In this document: positions 16,184-25,687 of the stretch, piece by piece
Layout of the letters: each line of letters opens with the position of its first letter
How positions within the stretch are numbered: position 1 is the stretch's first letter
Assembly: GCA_028819505.1 (NCBI GenBank)
Contig: JAPPLH010000161.1
Coordinates: forward strand, 3,529-59,295
DNA: 55,767 bases
Origin: Acidimicrobiaceae bacterium
GTDB taxonomy: Bacteria; Actinomycetota; Acidimicrobiia; Acidimicrobiales; Aldehydirespiratoraceae
Direction of reading: 5' to 3'
Notes under the pieces: generated by a model
What the model was told of the DNA's origin: nothing
Seen by the model: the letters and a program-made list of their open reading frames with translations, nothing else
Databases searched by the model: none
Program-made: the position numbers and the translations under genes

Positions 16184-17911
16184 TTGGGGGCCGTGGGTCT
16201 AGTCGAGGGCATCACCCACGAGCCCGACGACAAGTGCCCCCTCGCCGTGTCGGTCAGCGTGGGGCTGCAGGGGGTCCTGCTGGCCATCGCACCGACGGTG
16301 CTGACCATGTCGCTGTTCGCTCGGGCCTCGGGCCTCGGCGAGCGCTACCTGGCCTGGTCCGTCCTCGCGGCAATCATGATCGGCGGCATCGCGACCGCCC
16401 TCCAGGCGGCCCGTCTGGGGCGGCTCGGGGGCGGCCACAACCTGGTCAGCGGCACTGCCTCCGGCTTCGTGGCCGTCGGGCTCGTCGCGGTGAACGAGGC
16501 CGGGCTGGAGACGCTGACCACCCTGGTCGTCGTGTCCTCGGTCCTCCAACTGGCCCTCGGGGGGTGTCTCAGGCGTCTGCGCCGGATCATCACGCCGGTC
16601 GTCTCCGGTGTGGTGCTCATGCTGATCTCGGTCGGCATCATGCAGGTCGTAGTGGCGAGACTGGGGGCCTCTGAGGGCGCTCCCGCCCTGGCCGAGCCGG
16701 CCGTCGCCGCGGTGACGGTGGCCGGTGCCGCACTCCTGGGGCTGCGGGCCAAGGGCGCTCTCCGGCTGTGGTCGCCCATGGTCGGAGTTCTCGCCGGGTG
16801 TGCCGCCGCCGCGGTGTTCGGGCTCTACAGCGCTCAGCGCGTGATGGACGCGCCGTGGATCGGTGTGCCCGAGCCCTGGTTTCCGGGATTCGACTTGACG
16901 CCGGGCCGCCAGTTCTGGGCGCTCCTGCCGATGTTCCTGATCGTGTCGACCGCGACCGCGATCAAGTCGGTCGGCGGCAGCGTGGCCGTGCAGCGGGTCT
17001 CCTGGCGCGAGCCGAGGGTCACCGACTACCGGCTCGTGCAGGGCGCCGTCAGCGCCAACGGGGTGTGCGGGGTGCTGTCGGGCATCGCGGGGACGCTGCC
17101 CACCTGGGGCTTCGAGGCGTCGAGCGTCTCACTCGCCAACTTCACCGGCGTCGCGGCGCGCCGGGTCGGGTACGCCATCGGCGTCATGCTTGTGGCCTTG
17201 ACGTTCCTGCCGAAGGTCGCGGCGCTGTTGCTGACGATTCCCGACCCCGTCATCGGCGCCTACCTGCTGGTGATCATGGGGATGCTCTTCGTTGAGGGTT
17301 TCCGCACGGTCCTCCAAGACGGCCTCGAGCCTCGCAAGGCCCTGATCGTCGGCGTCTCGCTCGCGGTCGGGATCGGGCTGCAGGGCGAGAACGCGGTCGC
17401 TGATCTCGTCGGCGGCGCCTGGGGGACGCTGCTCGGCGACGGCCTGACAATGGGCACGGCCACGGCGGTCCTCCTGACGGCGTTCATCGAGGTCAGCGGC
17501 GCCCGGCGCAGACGGCTCGAACTCGAGCTGCACATGAATGCGCTGCCCGAGATCGACGAGTTCCTCGAGACGCTCGCGACGAGCATCGGTTGGGACGAGG
17601 CCTCGACGGGCCGTCTGCGCTTCGTCGGCGAGGAGGCGCTGTCGAGCCTGCTGGAGATGAACACCGATGAGGCGCCGCGCCGCCTCGTGGTGGTGGCGCG
17701 ACCAGGAGCCGGCCTCGTCGAACTGGAGTTCCTCGCCGGGCTGGCGGACGAGAACATCCAGGACCAACTCGCCTATCTGAGCAACCAGACCGACGCGACG
17801 GAGCAGCGAGAGGTCTCTCTCCGCCTGCTGAGACATTTCGCGTCGGCGGTACGTCACCGCAAGTACAGCGGCATCGACATAGTCACCGTGGAGGTCGAGG
17901 GCTCCCGCTAG
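16184..17911 (+). CDS. Nucleobase:cation symporter (NCS2-like) fused to an ATPase-like tail
   Basis: A 575-residue membrane protein. Residues to about 440 carry 11-14 hydrophobic segments of the xanthine/uracil permease family (for example GGHNLVSGTASGF, and GTLPTWGFEASSVSLANFTG, akin to the NCS2 signature around QNxGxxxxT). The soluble tail of about 130 residues (ELELHMNALPEIDEFLETLA, then GRLRFVGEEALSSLLEMN, then VVVARPGAGLVELEFLAG) resembles an anti-sigma/GHKL ATPase N-box helix (EExLxNxxxH) but lacks a clear G1 or G2 box, so it is probably degenerate. Start codon uncertain: TTG 16184 or GTG 16193. Transport of purines or uracil is inferred; the tail may be regulatory. Confidence 0.82.
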   Translation: MGAVGLVEGITHEPDDKCPLAVSVSVGLQGVLLAIAPTVLTMSLFARASGLGERYLAWSVLAAIMIGGIATALQAARLGRLGGGHNLVSGTASGFVAVGLVAVNEAGLETLTTLVVVSSVLQLALGGCLRRLRRIITPVVSGVVLMLISVGIMQVVVARLGASEGAPALAEPAVAAVTVAGAALLGLRAKGALRLWSPMVGVLAGCAAAAVFGLYSAQRVMDAPWIGVPEPWFPGFDLTPGRQFWALLPMFLIVSTATAIKSVGGSVAVQRVSWREPRVTDYRLVQGAVSANGVCGVLSGIAGTLPTWGFEASSVSLANFTGVAARRVGYAIGVMLVALTFLPKVAALLLTIPDPVIGAYLLVIMGMLFVEGFRTVLQDGLEPRKALIVGVSLAVGIGLQGENAVADLVGGAWGTLLGDGLTMGTATAVLLTAFIEVSGARRRRLELELHMNALPEIDEFLETLATSIGWDEASTGRLRFVGEEALSSLLEMNTDEAPRRLVVVARPGAGLVELEFLAGLADENIQDQLAYLSNQTDATEQREVSLRLLRHFASAVRHRKYSGIDIVTVEVEGSR

Positions 17912-17935
17912 CGCCCCGCGCCGGAACGCGATCAT

Positions 17936-18058
17936 CTCTCGGCGCGAGCTGCGTTGATGCAGGCTGGCGCACCGAGTTGACCGCCGGGATCGCCGCCTCT
18001 CGGCGCGAACTCCGTTGATGCAGGCTGGCGCAGCTGAGGTGGATGCCGGGATCGCCTC
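17936..18058 (+). repeat. Two tandem 61-nt intergenic repeats
   Basis: Units start CTCTCGGCGCGA at 17936 and 17997 and share GTTGATGCAGGCTGGCGCA; the middle of the unit is diverged. They lie between the permease stop and the HNH gene and have no ORF. Function unknown. Confidence 0.8.
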
Positions 18059-18125
18059 AATGAGAATGCTGAGGAGTTCTAAGTATTTCTGTGATTTGTC
18101 AGGTTGGATTGTCACAGGGGGTGGG

Positions 18126-18131
18126 TAGAGT
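18126..18131 (+). promoter_or_regulatory. -10-like TAGAGT, leaderless start of HNH gene
   Basis: TANNNT with a 7-nt gap to ATG 18139. TTGGAT at 18104-18109 (16-nt spacer) could be its -35 box. The flanking 18066-18125 is unusually AT-rich for this window. Confidence 0.5.
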
Positions 18132-18138
18132 GGCAGCC

Positions 18139-19569
18139 ATGGAACGAACGGGTGTTCTGAATGGCAGCGGCGAGTCCGGCCGCGGGCTGGCAGCGGCGGA
18201 GATCGGCTCCTCGAACGGCAGCGAAGCGGATCGCGGGTCCTCGGTGCTGAGGCTGCTGGAGGCGACTTGCGAGGCCTTGCGGTCGATCTCTTTGGAGGGG
18301 TTGGACGAAGACGAGTTGTGCCGGGTGGCGGCCGGGGTCGGCCGGGTGACGGCTCTGGCCGATGCTCTGACGCTGCGGGTTGCGGGCGGGTTGGAATCGC
18401 TGCGGGCAGGCTCTGCACGGGAGGCGCTCGTGGCTGGGGCGAAGCTGTCGGGCCGGTCGGCCAAGCGAGTGACTGATGCGGCTAGGACGGTCGAGGCGAT
18501 GCCCAACGTCGGCCGGCTGTTGGACGCGGGGGAGTTGACGCTCGAGAGCGTGTTCGCCCTGGATTCTGCGGCCAAGCAGTGCGGCGCGGCGGTGGTGGAC
18601 GGCTCCGACGAGTTGCTCTACCAGGCGGCCACCCGGGACGCCGGGTCGTTCAGCCGGGTGGCCCGGAGGTTCGCCCAGCGTCACGACCCGTCGGCTGGGG
18701 GCGACCTGCTCAAGGGGCAGCGCAACAGCCGGAAGGCGGACCTGTTCGTCGGCGGCGACGGCATGGGCGTGATGAAGGGCGAAATGGATCCGGTCAGCTT
18801 CGGTGTGCTGGAGCAGGCGGTGGACGAGCGCAAGGACTATCTGTGGCGCAAGGACGGGGGTCGAGACGGCACGCCCGATGCGGTGCGGAACAACGGCCAG
18901 CGCACCATGGACGCCATCTTCGAGTTGTGTACCGGGCTGGATGCTCTGACCCACGAGCCCCTCCCGGCTGACGACGGGCCGCGGGGCTGGCGGCGCCTGC
19001 CGCCCGGACGGATCATCGCGGTGACCGCGGGCGTGGTGGACGGCACCGACCCGGACGGATCCTGTGAGATCATCGGGGTCGGTCCGGTTCCCCCGACCGT
19101 GCTCGACAGCATCTCGCCCGATGACCGGCTGGTCGGCGCCGTCTTCGGCGGGAACGGCCAACCCTTGTGGCTGGGCCGAATGGAGCGCTTGGCCAGCATC
19201 GACCAGTACCTGGCGGTCGCTCTGCGGGATCGTGGCTGCGTGCTGTGCCGGGCACCGATGCATCGCTGCCGGCTCCATCACGCCGATGAGTGGGACGAAG
19301 ATCGGGGACCGACCGACGTCGAGAACCTGGTCGCTCTGTGCGGAGGCTGCCACCTGTGGCTGCACCGGAACAGGCGGCGTGTCGTGCGCAAGGTCGACGA
19401 ACTGGGAGTCGTCGCCTGGTCCACGGCCCCCCGCGGAGGGAACCGGAAGGACGCAGATGCCGCAGACGGATTCGGCGTCCGGGGAGACAGCCCGGTCGAC
19501 GTGGTGGGGTCCGACGAGGCCGGAACCGGTGGCAGAACTGCGGTACGCGGCCCGCCGGTCGCCGGGTGA
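18139..19569 (+). CDS. DUF222 / HNH endonuclease (13E12 repeat family)
   Basis: A 476-residue protein of the large actinobacterial DUF222 + HNH family. The helical DUF222 region (to about residue 300) includes GLESLRAGSAREALVAGAKL and the conserved QRTMDAIFEL. The C-terminal HNH motif is CVLCRAPMHRCRLHHADEW ... NLVALCGGCHLWLH, with both CxxC pairs and the catalytic HH. The ATG at 18139 is preferred to an in-frame start 16 codons upstream because of a -10-like hexamer 7 nt before it. The C-terminal 50 residues are low complexity. Such genes are multicopy and sometimes mobile; the cellular role is unknown. Confidence 0.88.
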   Translation: MERTGVLNGSGESGRGLAAAEIGSSNGSEADRGSSVLRLLEATCEALRSISLEGLDEDELCRVAAGVGRVTALADALTLRVAGGLESLRAGSAREALVAGAKLSGRSAKRVTDAARTVEAMPNVGRLLDAGELTLESVFALDSAAKQCGAAVVDGSDELLYQAATRDAGSFSRVARRFAQRHDPSAGGDLLKGQRNSRKADLFVGGDGMGVMKGEMDPVSFGVLEQAVDERKDYLWRKDGGRDGTPDAVRNNGQRTMDAIFELCTGLDALTHEPLPADDGPRGWRRLPPGRIIAVTAGVVDGTDPDGSCEIIGVGPVPPTVLDSISPDDRLVGAVFGGNGQPLWLGRMERLASIDQYLAVALRDRGCVLCRAPMHRCRLHHADEWDEDRGPTDVENLVALCGGCHLWLHRNRRRVVRKVDELGVVAWSTAPRGGNRKDADAADGFGVRGDSPVDVVGSDEAGTGGRTAVRGPPVAG

Positions 19570-19893
19570 TGGGGGTGACGGTCGGTGCGGAGGCCCTTCA
19601 GTCGGTGCCCGGCCGGATCCTCCGTCGCGGCGTGCCGGCGACGGGGGTTACGGTGGGCGCTGTCGAGAAAGGGGCGCCGGTCGGCTGTGGGGACCCGGTC
19701 CGCCATGTCCGTTCCAACCGGTTGCGCCGCTCTGCCTCGGAGTCCATGACCGGCGGGGTCACCGAACCTCCGAGCGCCAGCCGCTACCTTCGGCCCCGTC
19801 GGTGAGCCGCGCCGGAATCCCCGCCCGGGCCAGGCCCACGGGGGCACGCGGAGCACGAGAAGCCTCGAGAAGGACAAGAGCCCGGAGACGACT
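19570..19893 (+). other. Spacer upstream of topoisomerase genes, no gene seen
   Basis: 324 bp of GC-rich DNA without a convincing ORF, RNA or strong promoter. Two weakly similar GGGGTNACGGT blocks occur near 19569 and 19645. The promoter of the topoisomerase operon should lie here. Confidence 0.4.
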
Positions 19894-22431
19894 GTGGCAC
19901 CACCACAACAGCAACTGACCACCGCGATCCTCGATCCAGTCCCGGCCCGCCAGGTGGACGACGTGCCGGTGGCCGAGGAGATGAGCGACTCGTTCCTCGC
20001 CTACGCCCTGTCGGTCATCACCTCCCGTGCCATCCCAGACGTGCGGGACGGTCTCAAGCCGGTGCAGCGCCGTGTGCTCTACTCGATGCTGCAGATGGGC
20101 CTGCGCTCGGGCACCCCGTACCGCAAGTCGGCGCGCGTGGTGGGCGACACGATGGGCCGCTACCACCCTCACGGCGACGCCGCCATCTACGACACCCTCG
20201 TCCGCATGGGCCAGGACTTCAGCCGCATGGTCGCCCTGGTGGACCCGCAGGGCAACTTCGGCAGCCTCGACGACCCGCCGGCCGCCTCCCGCTACACGGA
20301 GTGCCGCCTCAGCGAAGCGGCCATGGACATGGTGGGGGAACTCGACGAGGACACCGTCGACTTCCGTCCCACCTACGACGGTGAGGACACCGAACCGGTC
20401 GTCCTGCCCGCGGCGCTGCCCAACCTGCTCGTGAACGGCACCGCCGGAATCGCCGTGGGCATGGCCACGAACATGCTGCCCCACAATCTGGCCGAGGTCG
20501 TTGAGGCCATCGAGCTGGTCATGAGCAAGCAGCCGGGCGGAGCCGCGACAGAGTCCGAGCCGGCAGGGGCAGGCGGCGCACGGGGCCGCCAGCGCAGGCC
20601 GCGGCCGACGACCGACGAGCTCATGGGCGCGGTTCCCGGGCCCGACTTCCCCGGCGGCGGGATCGTGGTGGCCGACGACGGCCTTCGAGCCGCCTACGAC
20701 TGTGGACGAGGATCGGTGAGGGTGCGGGCACGGGCCAGCATCGAGTCCGTCACCCGCCGCCGCCAGGCAGTCATCGTCACCGAACTGCCCCACCTCGTGG
20801 GACCGGAGCGGGTGGTGTCGCGCATCACCGAGTTGGTGGGAGCTGGACGGCTCGCCGGGGTCTCCGGCATCGCCGACTTGAGCGACATGGACGGACTGCG
20901 GCTGCAGATCGACCTGAAGCCGGGTTCGGACCCTTCCGCCGTCCTAGGCGAGCTGTACCGGCACACTCCCCTGGAGGAGAGTCTGAGCGTCAACAACGTG
21001 GTGCTGGTCGACGGTGTCCCCACCACCGTCGGGCTGAGGGAGCTCTGCGAGCACCATGTGGCGCACCGTCTCCAAGTCGTCGTGCGCCGTACCCGCCACC
21101 GGCAGCGGCGGGCCGACGAGCGTCTGCACATCGTGGAGGGCCTGGTCGTCGCTCTCGACAATATCGACGACGTAGTGGGCCTGATCCGCGGCGCCCGGGA
21201 CGCGACGGAGGCAAGGGCGGGGCTCATGGCCCGGTTCGGCCTGACCGAAGTACAGGCAACCCACATACTCGACATGGCGCTCCGGCGGCTCACAGCCCTG
21301 GAGCGCGAGAGACTCGATGCGGAGGCCGAGAGCCTGCGGGCGGACATCACTGACTTCAGGGAGATACTCGCCAGCAGCCGCAGGCAACGGGCCATCGTGC
21401 GCAAGGAGTTGCGGCGGATCGTCGGCGACCACGGCCGGCCGCGGCGCAGCCGGATAGTCACAACCGAGGTCGCTGAACGCGAGCTGGCCGAACACTCGGG
21501 CGGCGGAACTGCCTCGGCGGCTGCGCCAGACCCGGCCGATCCCGGGCCTGATCTGCCGTGCGTGGTGACAGTGTCGACCAGCGGCCATATCGGGCGGGCG
21601 TCGCTGAAGGGAGACCGGCGGGCATCACCCGGACGCCACGACCTGATCGCGGCCAGGGTCGTGGCCTCGACCGGCACTCCCGTGGTCGCGGTGACCAGTG
21701 CGGGGCGAGCGCTCAGCGCGCGCGGCGCGGACATCCCCGAGGCGAACAACCGCGTCCGCGGCGCGGCCGTCGCGTCCGTCCTCGATCTGGACGCCGGCGA
21801 GCAAGTCCTGGCGCTCGTGGCGGCAGGCAGCGACCGGCTTGTCATGGTGACGGCAGGGGGCGGCATCAAGCGGATCGAGGCGGACGAGGTGCTCAGCGCG
21901 GCTCCGGGGGCGTCGCTGGTGTCGTTGGGCGCCGGAGACAGGCTGGCCTGCGCCTTCACCGCCCCCGACGACGCGGACCTCGTGCTGGCGGCCGATGACG
22001 GGAGAGCGCTGCGCATGGCAGCCTCGTCGGTCCGGGTGCAGCGTCGCGGCGCGGCGGGCATGGCCGGCATCAAGCTGCGCGTCGGCTCGGCGCCGGTGGG
22101 CGCGGGCGCCGTGATCGGCGACGCCGTGCTGACGGTCGCGACGAGCACGACGGGCGCCGGGAGCGGTGTCAAGGCCACGCACTGCTCGGAGCTGCCGACG
22201 CAGGGCAGGGGAGGCCGGGGCGTGCTCGTTGTGAAGCTCCAGCCCGGGGAGTCCGTCGTTGCCGCGGCGGTGGGTGCTGCCGACGGCATGCTGGCCTTGA
22301 TGGGTCAGGACGGCAATCCCCGCAGGATCGACCCCCACCCGGTGCCGCTAAGGATCGAGCCCACGGCGCGCTACCGCTCACCCCAGCGCCTCGAGCGCCG
22401 CATCCATGCGCTGGCGCCGGGAAGGTGGTGA
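19894..22431 (+). CDS. parC: Type II DNA topoisomerase subunit A (ParC/GyrA-like)
   Basis: An 845-residue DNA-cleaving subunit of a type II topoisomerase that relaxes or decatenates DNA with the next gene's ATPase subunit. It starts AYALSVITSRAIPDVRDGLKP; the quinolone-pocket loop is YHPHGDAAIYDTLVRMGQ; the catalytic tyrosine is Tyr134 in AASRYTECRL; QGNFGS follows the standard order. The C-terminal half has GyrA-type beta-propeller blades. Ala96 stands where quinolone-sensitive enzymes have Ser. The A-before-B order and lack of neighbouring dnaN/recF favour topoisomerase IV over gyrase, but this is not decided by sequence alone. GTG start at 19894. Confidence 0.88.
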   Translation: MAPPQQQLTTAILDPVPARQVDDVPVAEEMSDSFLAYALSVITSRAIPDVRDGLKPVQRRVLYSMLQMGLRSGTPYRKSARVVGDTMGRYHPHGDAAIYDTLVRMGQDFSRMVALVDPQGNFGSLDDPPAASRYTECRLSEAAMDMVGELDEDTVDFRPTYDGEDTEPVVLPAALPNLLVNGTAGIAVGMATNMLPHNLAEVVEAIELVMSKQPGGAATESEPAGAGGARGRQRRPRPTTDELMGAVPGPDFPGGGIVVADDGLRAAYDCGRGSVRVRARASIESVTRRRQAVIVTELPHLVGPERVVSRITELVGAGRLAGVSGIADLSDMDGLRLQIDLKPGSDPSAVLGELYRHTPLEESLSVNNVVLVDGVPTTVGLRELCEHHVAHRLQVVVRRTRHRQRRADERLHIVEGLVVALDNIDDVVGLIRGARDATEARAGLMARFGLTEVQATHILDMALRRLTALERERLDAEAESLRADITDFREILASSRRQRAIVRKELRRIVGDHGRPRRSRIVTTEVAERELAEHSGGGTASAAAPDPADPGPDLPCVVTVSTSGHIGRASLKGDRRASPGRHDLIAARVVASTGTPVVAVTSAGRALSARGADIPEANNRVRGAAVASVLDLDAGEQVLALVAAGSDRLVMVTAGGGIKRIEADEVLSAAPGASLVSLGAGDRLACAFTAPDDADLVLAADDGRALRMAASSVRVQRRGAAGMAGIKLRVGSAPVGAGAVIGDAVLTVATSTTGAGSGVKATHCSELPTQGRGGRGVLVVKLQPGESVVAAAVGAADGMLALMGQDGNPRRIDPHPVPLRIEPTARYRSPQRLERRIHALAPGRW

Positions 22432-24662
22432 ATCCGGTGGCGTCAACCCCGTCGACGAGGAGGTCGGAGGCGGTCGAGGTACCGCTGTTGCCGGGAATCG
22501 AGATGGAGTCCGCGGCCGGGCGGGAAGCTGACGGCCGTGCCGGCAGCGGCTCCAACGGGGCGTCGGCCCGCTCCACGGACACGTACGACGCCGACTCCAT
22601 AGAGACGCTCGAGGGTCTGGAGGCTGTTCGCAAGCGCCCGGCCATGTACATCGGCGGCAACGGGTCCGAGGGCCTCATGCATCTCGTCTGGGAGATCGTC
22701 GACAACGCTGTCGACGAGGCCGCTGCGGGTTTCGGCAGAAAAGTGGATGTCACGCTGCGCCGCGACGGGTCGATCGAGGTGTCGGACAATGGTCGGGGCA
22801 TTCCCGTCGGCAAGCACCCCGACCGCGACGTGTCGGCCCTGGAAGTGGTGTTCACCGAGCTTCACGCGGGCGGCAAGTTCGGCGAGGGCGCCTACAAGGC
22901 CTCCGGCGGACTGCACGGCGTGGGTGCGTCGGTCGTGAACGCCCTGTCCACCCGGCTCGACGTCGAAGTGCGCCGTGACGGGTTCGTCCACGAGTTGAGC
23001 TTCAAGGATCAGGCGCCGGGCCATTTCGCCGGAGGCGGGGGGGACGGGTTCGTGCCCGGCAGCGACGTCCGTCCTTCCACTCGGCGGACCAAGACAACCG
23101 GCACGAAGGTGAGGTTCTGGCCGGATATGGCCCTCTTCCATCCCGACGCCAGCATCGACGCCGACGAGGTGCGCGGCCGGGTCAAGCAGATGTGCTATCT
23201 GGTGCCGGGCTTGAAGATGACGGTCGCCGACCACCGGCCCGGCGAGAGCGCCGAGTCCCTCGAATTCGTGAGCAGGGGCGGCCTCGCCGACCTGGTCAAG
23301 GAGCGTTCGGAACGATCTGGCGGGGACGCCGTCAGCGGCGTCGTCACGATCAACGGCATCGAGCGCTTCACGGAGAAGGTGCCCGTCGACGGCAAGATCA
23401 CCGAGGTCGAGCGAGAGTGCACCGTCGACGTCGCGCTCCGCTGGATGGCGGGATACGACAGCGACGTGGAGTCATTCGTGAACACGATCCCCACCAGTTC
23501 CGGCGGCACGCACCTCGCCGGGTTCGACAAGGCGTTGACACGGGTGGTCAACGGCGTGCTGCTCAAGGACAATCGCAAGCTGGCCCGGCTGGCCCGTGAC
23601 AGCAGTGGGGCCGGCGCCAAGAACGCCAGGAGCAGCGCGGCCAAGACCAATGCCACCAAGGACGACGTGCGCGAGGGGCTCGTCGCGGCGGTCAAGGTGC
23701 AGTTCTCCGAACCGCAGTTCCGGGGCCAGACCAAGCAGGAACTGGGCACTCCCGCGGTCGAGGGCATCGTGGCCCGGATCACCTACGAGCAGCTCAAGGA
23801 GTGGTTCGAGCCGGGTGGCGGTCCCCGCTCGCAGGTGAAGGCCATCGGCGACAAGGTGGCTGCCGCGGTGGTGAACCGCGTCGCCTCCAAGCAGATGCTC
23901 GACACCAAGCGCAAGGCGGCCAGTCTCGGCTCGACCGGCATGCCGGACAAGCTGGCCGACTGCCGTGTCCGCGGGGACAGGGCCGAACTGATCCTGGTGG
24001 AGGGCGACTCGGCGGCGGGCCCGGCCAAGCGGGGCCGCGATTCGGAGTTCATGGCCATCCTCCCGCTGAGGGGCAAGATCGTGAACGCCTCCAAGGCAAG
24101 CCCCAAGCAGGTGCTCGACAATGCCGAGGCACAGGCGATCTTCACCGCCATGGGCGCAGGCGCGGGCGACGCCTTCGACATCGAGGCCGCCCGCTACGGC
24201 CGGATCGTCATCCTGTGCGACGCCGACGTCGACGGCAGCCATATCCGCTGCCTGCTGTTGACCCTCATCCACGGGTACATGCGGGAGATGCTCGTCCAGG
24301 GCCGTGTCTTCTCGGCCCAGCCGCCGCTGTACACCGCAAGGGTCGGGGACCGGACCTACCGGGCCTATTCGGACGAGGAGCGCGACCGGATCACGGGCGA
24401 GCTCTGCCGGGGCAGCCGCAGGCCTGAGAACGTGAAATGGCAGCGCTTCAAGGGGCTGGGGGAGATGAACACCGACGAACTCCGGCACTGCGCGCTCGAT
24501 CCCGACACCCGCACGCTGCGCCGTCTCACGATGTCCGACGCCCAGCAGGCCGACGCCGCGGCGGAGATGTTCGACGTCCTGATGGGCAGCGACGTGGCGG
24601 TGCGGCGCGACTATCTGGTCGAGAACTCCTCTCTGGTGGACGAGGCGACCCTCGACATATAG
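22428..24662 (+). CDS. parE: Type II DNA topoisomerase subunit B (ParE/GyrB-like)
   Basis: The ATPase subunit partner of the upstream ParC-like protein, about 744 residues. GHKL motifs are VSDNGRGIPVGKHP and GGLHGVGASVVNALS; the TOPRIM domain has EGDSAAG (Glu about residue 525) and CDADVDGSHI; QRFKGLGEMN is the conserved C-terminal signature. Two GTG codons lie at 22425 and 22428; the second gives a GTGA overlap with the ParC stop and is preferred. The about 55-residue N-terminal extension before YDADSIETLEGLEAVR is low complexity. Insertions around 23600 (a KNARSSAAKTN-rich stretch) are outside conserved motifs. Confidence 0.9.
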   Translation: MNPVASTPSTRRSEAVEVPLLPGIEMESAAGREADGRAGSGSNGASARSTDTYDADSIETLEGLEAVRKRPAMYIGGNGSEGLMHLVWEIVDNAVDEAAAGFGRKVDVTLRRDGSIEVSDNGRGIPVGKHPDRDVSALEVVFTELHAGGKFGEGAYKASGGLHGVGASVVNALSTRLDVEVRRDGFVHELSFKDQAPGHFAGGGGDGFVPGSDVRPSTRRTKTTGTKVRFWPDMALFHPDASIDADEVRGRVKQMCYLVPGLKMTVADHRPGESAESLEFVSRGGLADLVKERSERSGGDAVSGVVTINGIERFTEKVPVDGKITEVERECTVDVALRWMAGYDSDVESFVNTIPTSSGGTHLAGFDKALTRVVNGVLLKDNRKLARLARDSSGAGAKNARSSAAKTNATKDDVREGLVAAVKVQFSEPQFRGQTKQELGTPAVEGIVARITYEQLKEWFEPGGGPRSQVKAIGDKVAAAVVNRVASKQMLDTKRKAASLGSTGMPDKLADCRVRGDRAELILVEGDSAAGPAKRGRDSEFMAILPLRGKIVNASKASPKQVLDNAEAQAIFTAMGAGAGDAFDIEAARYGRIVILCDADVDGSHIRCLLLTLIHGYMREMLVQGRVFSAQPPLYTARVGDRTYRAYSDEERDRITGELCRGSRRPENVKWQRFKGLGEMNTDELRHCALDPDTRTLRRLTMSDAQQADAAAEMFDVLMGSDVAVRRDYLVENSSLVDEATLDI

Positions 24663-24723
24663 GAGCGGCCCGCCCGCTCCGGTCCGGCGCTTGTCCATCC
24701 CTGCCGCTGTCTCACCCATGGAC

Positions 24724-24729
24724 TAGAAC
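24724..24729 (+). promoter_or_regulatory. -10-like TAGAAC, leaderless start of RecB-like gene
   Basis: Hexamer with a 6-nt gap to ATG 24736; the last base deviates from TANNNT. Confidence 0.35.
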
Positions 24730-24735
24730 GGCGGC

Positions 24736-25626
24736 ATGCAGCTCGAGTTCGATCCGGCCGACATGCTCGACCCGGCAGGCGTCGGGGCGGTCGGCGCGCA
24801 CGGTCGCCCGAGCCGGCCAGCGAGGCTCTCACCGTCGGGGGCGGCCACGTTCGAGCAGTGCCCCCGCCGCTGGCGATTCCGCTATGTGGACCGCCTGCCC
24901 GACCCCCCGGGTGAGGACGCCCTCGTCGGCACGTTCGCCCATCGAGTGCTCGAGCTCTTGATGATGCGGGCACCGGCTCGGCGGAGCAAGGAGGATGCCA
25001 AGCGGATCGCTCGGGCGGTGTGGCCCGAGGTGGCCGAGGACGACGACTACAGGGAGCTCGAATTGAGCGATGACGAGGCTCGGGCGTTCCGTTGGCGCGC
25101 CTGGCAAGCGATCGAGGGCCTGTGGCGCCTGGAGGACCCGGCCCAGGTCGAAGTCGAGGCCACTGAGGAGCAGGTGTCGGTTGTGCTGGGCGACGTGCCC
25201 TTCCGGGGAGTCGTGGACCGCCTCGAGAGGGAGGCCGACGGCCTCGTGGTAAGCGACTACAAGTCCGGGCGGGCACCCACGGCCCGCTACGCGCCTGCAC
25301 GCTTGCGGCAGGTGCTGCTCTACGCGGCCGCAATAGCCGAGGAGACGGGCGAGCAGCCGGTCAGGGCGCAGCTGCTCTACCTCGGCCAGAAGACCGTGGC
25401 GACCGCCTCGACCCCCGACGAGACCGGCGGCGTTGTGGAGCAGCTGAAGTCCACATGGGACGCCATCGCAGATGCCTGCGAGGTCGATGACTTCGCGGCC
25501 CGGCCCGGTCCGCTCTGCGGCTACTGCTCCTACGCCGAGCATTGCCCGGAGGGCCGGGCCGAGAATCTCCGGCGAGAGGAGTCCCGGGCCGCCGAGGACG
25601 AGTACCTGATGAGGTTGGCCGGCTAA
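24736..25626 (+). CDS. RecB-like PD-(D/E)XK nuclease with Fe-S cysteines
   Basis: A 296-residue exonuclease-family protein (PDDEXK_1, Cas4/AddB-C-terminal-like). SPSGAATFEQCPRRWRFRY begins the domain; GTFAHRVLELL, then GVVDRLEREADGLVVSDYKSG, carry the catalytic Asp and D-x-K. QVLLYAAAI is motif QxxxY. The first Cys (in EQCPRRW) plus three in PLCGYCSYAEHC form the four-cysteine set typical of 4Fe-4S RecB nucleases. It is a stand-alone domain, not a helicase fusion, and no cas gene is nearby, so a DNA repair role is more likely than CRISPR adaptation. Confidence 0.9.
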   Translation: MQLEFDPADMLDPAGVGAVGAHGRPSRPARLSPSGAATFEQCPRRWRFRYVDRLPDPPGEDALVGTFAHRVLELLMMRAPARRSKEDAKRIARAVWPEVAEDDDYRELELSDDEARAFRWRAWQAIEGLWRLEDPAQVEVEATEEQVSVVLGDVPFRGVVDRLEREADGLVVSDYKSGRAPTARYAPARLRQVLLYAAAIAEETGEQPVRAQLLYLGQKTVATASTPDETGGVVEQLKSTWDAIADACEVDDFAARPGPLCGYCSYAEHCPEGRAENLRREESRAAEDEYLMRLAG

Positions 25627-25687
25627 CTGCGCCGACCGGGAGCGTCCGCCCGACGCTGCGGGGACCTGCTCCGCTCCGCTGCGCCGG

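Noticed and set aside
24736..25626. Cas4 (CRISPR adaptation) identity of the RecB-like nuclease
   Set aside because: No cas genes or arrays nearby; the nuclease and Fe-S pattern is shared by stand-alone RecB-like proteins.
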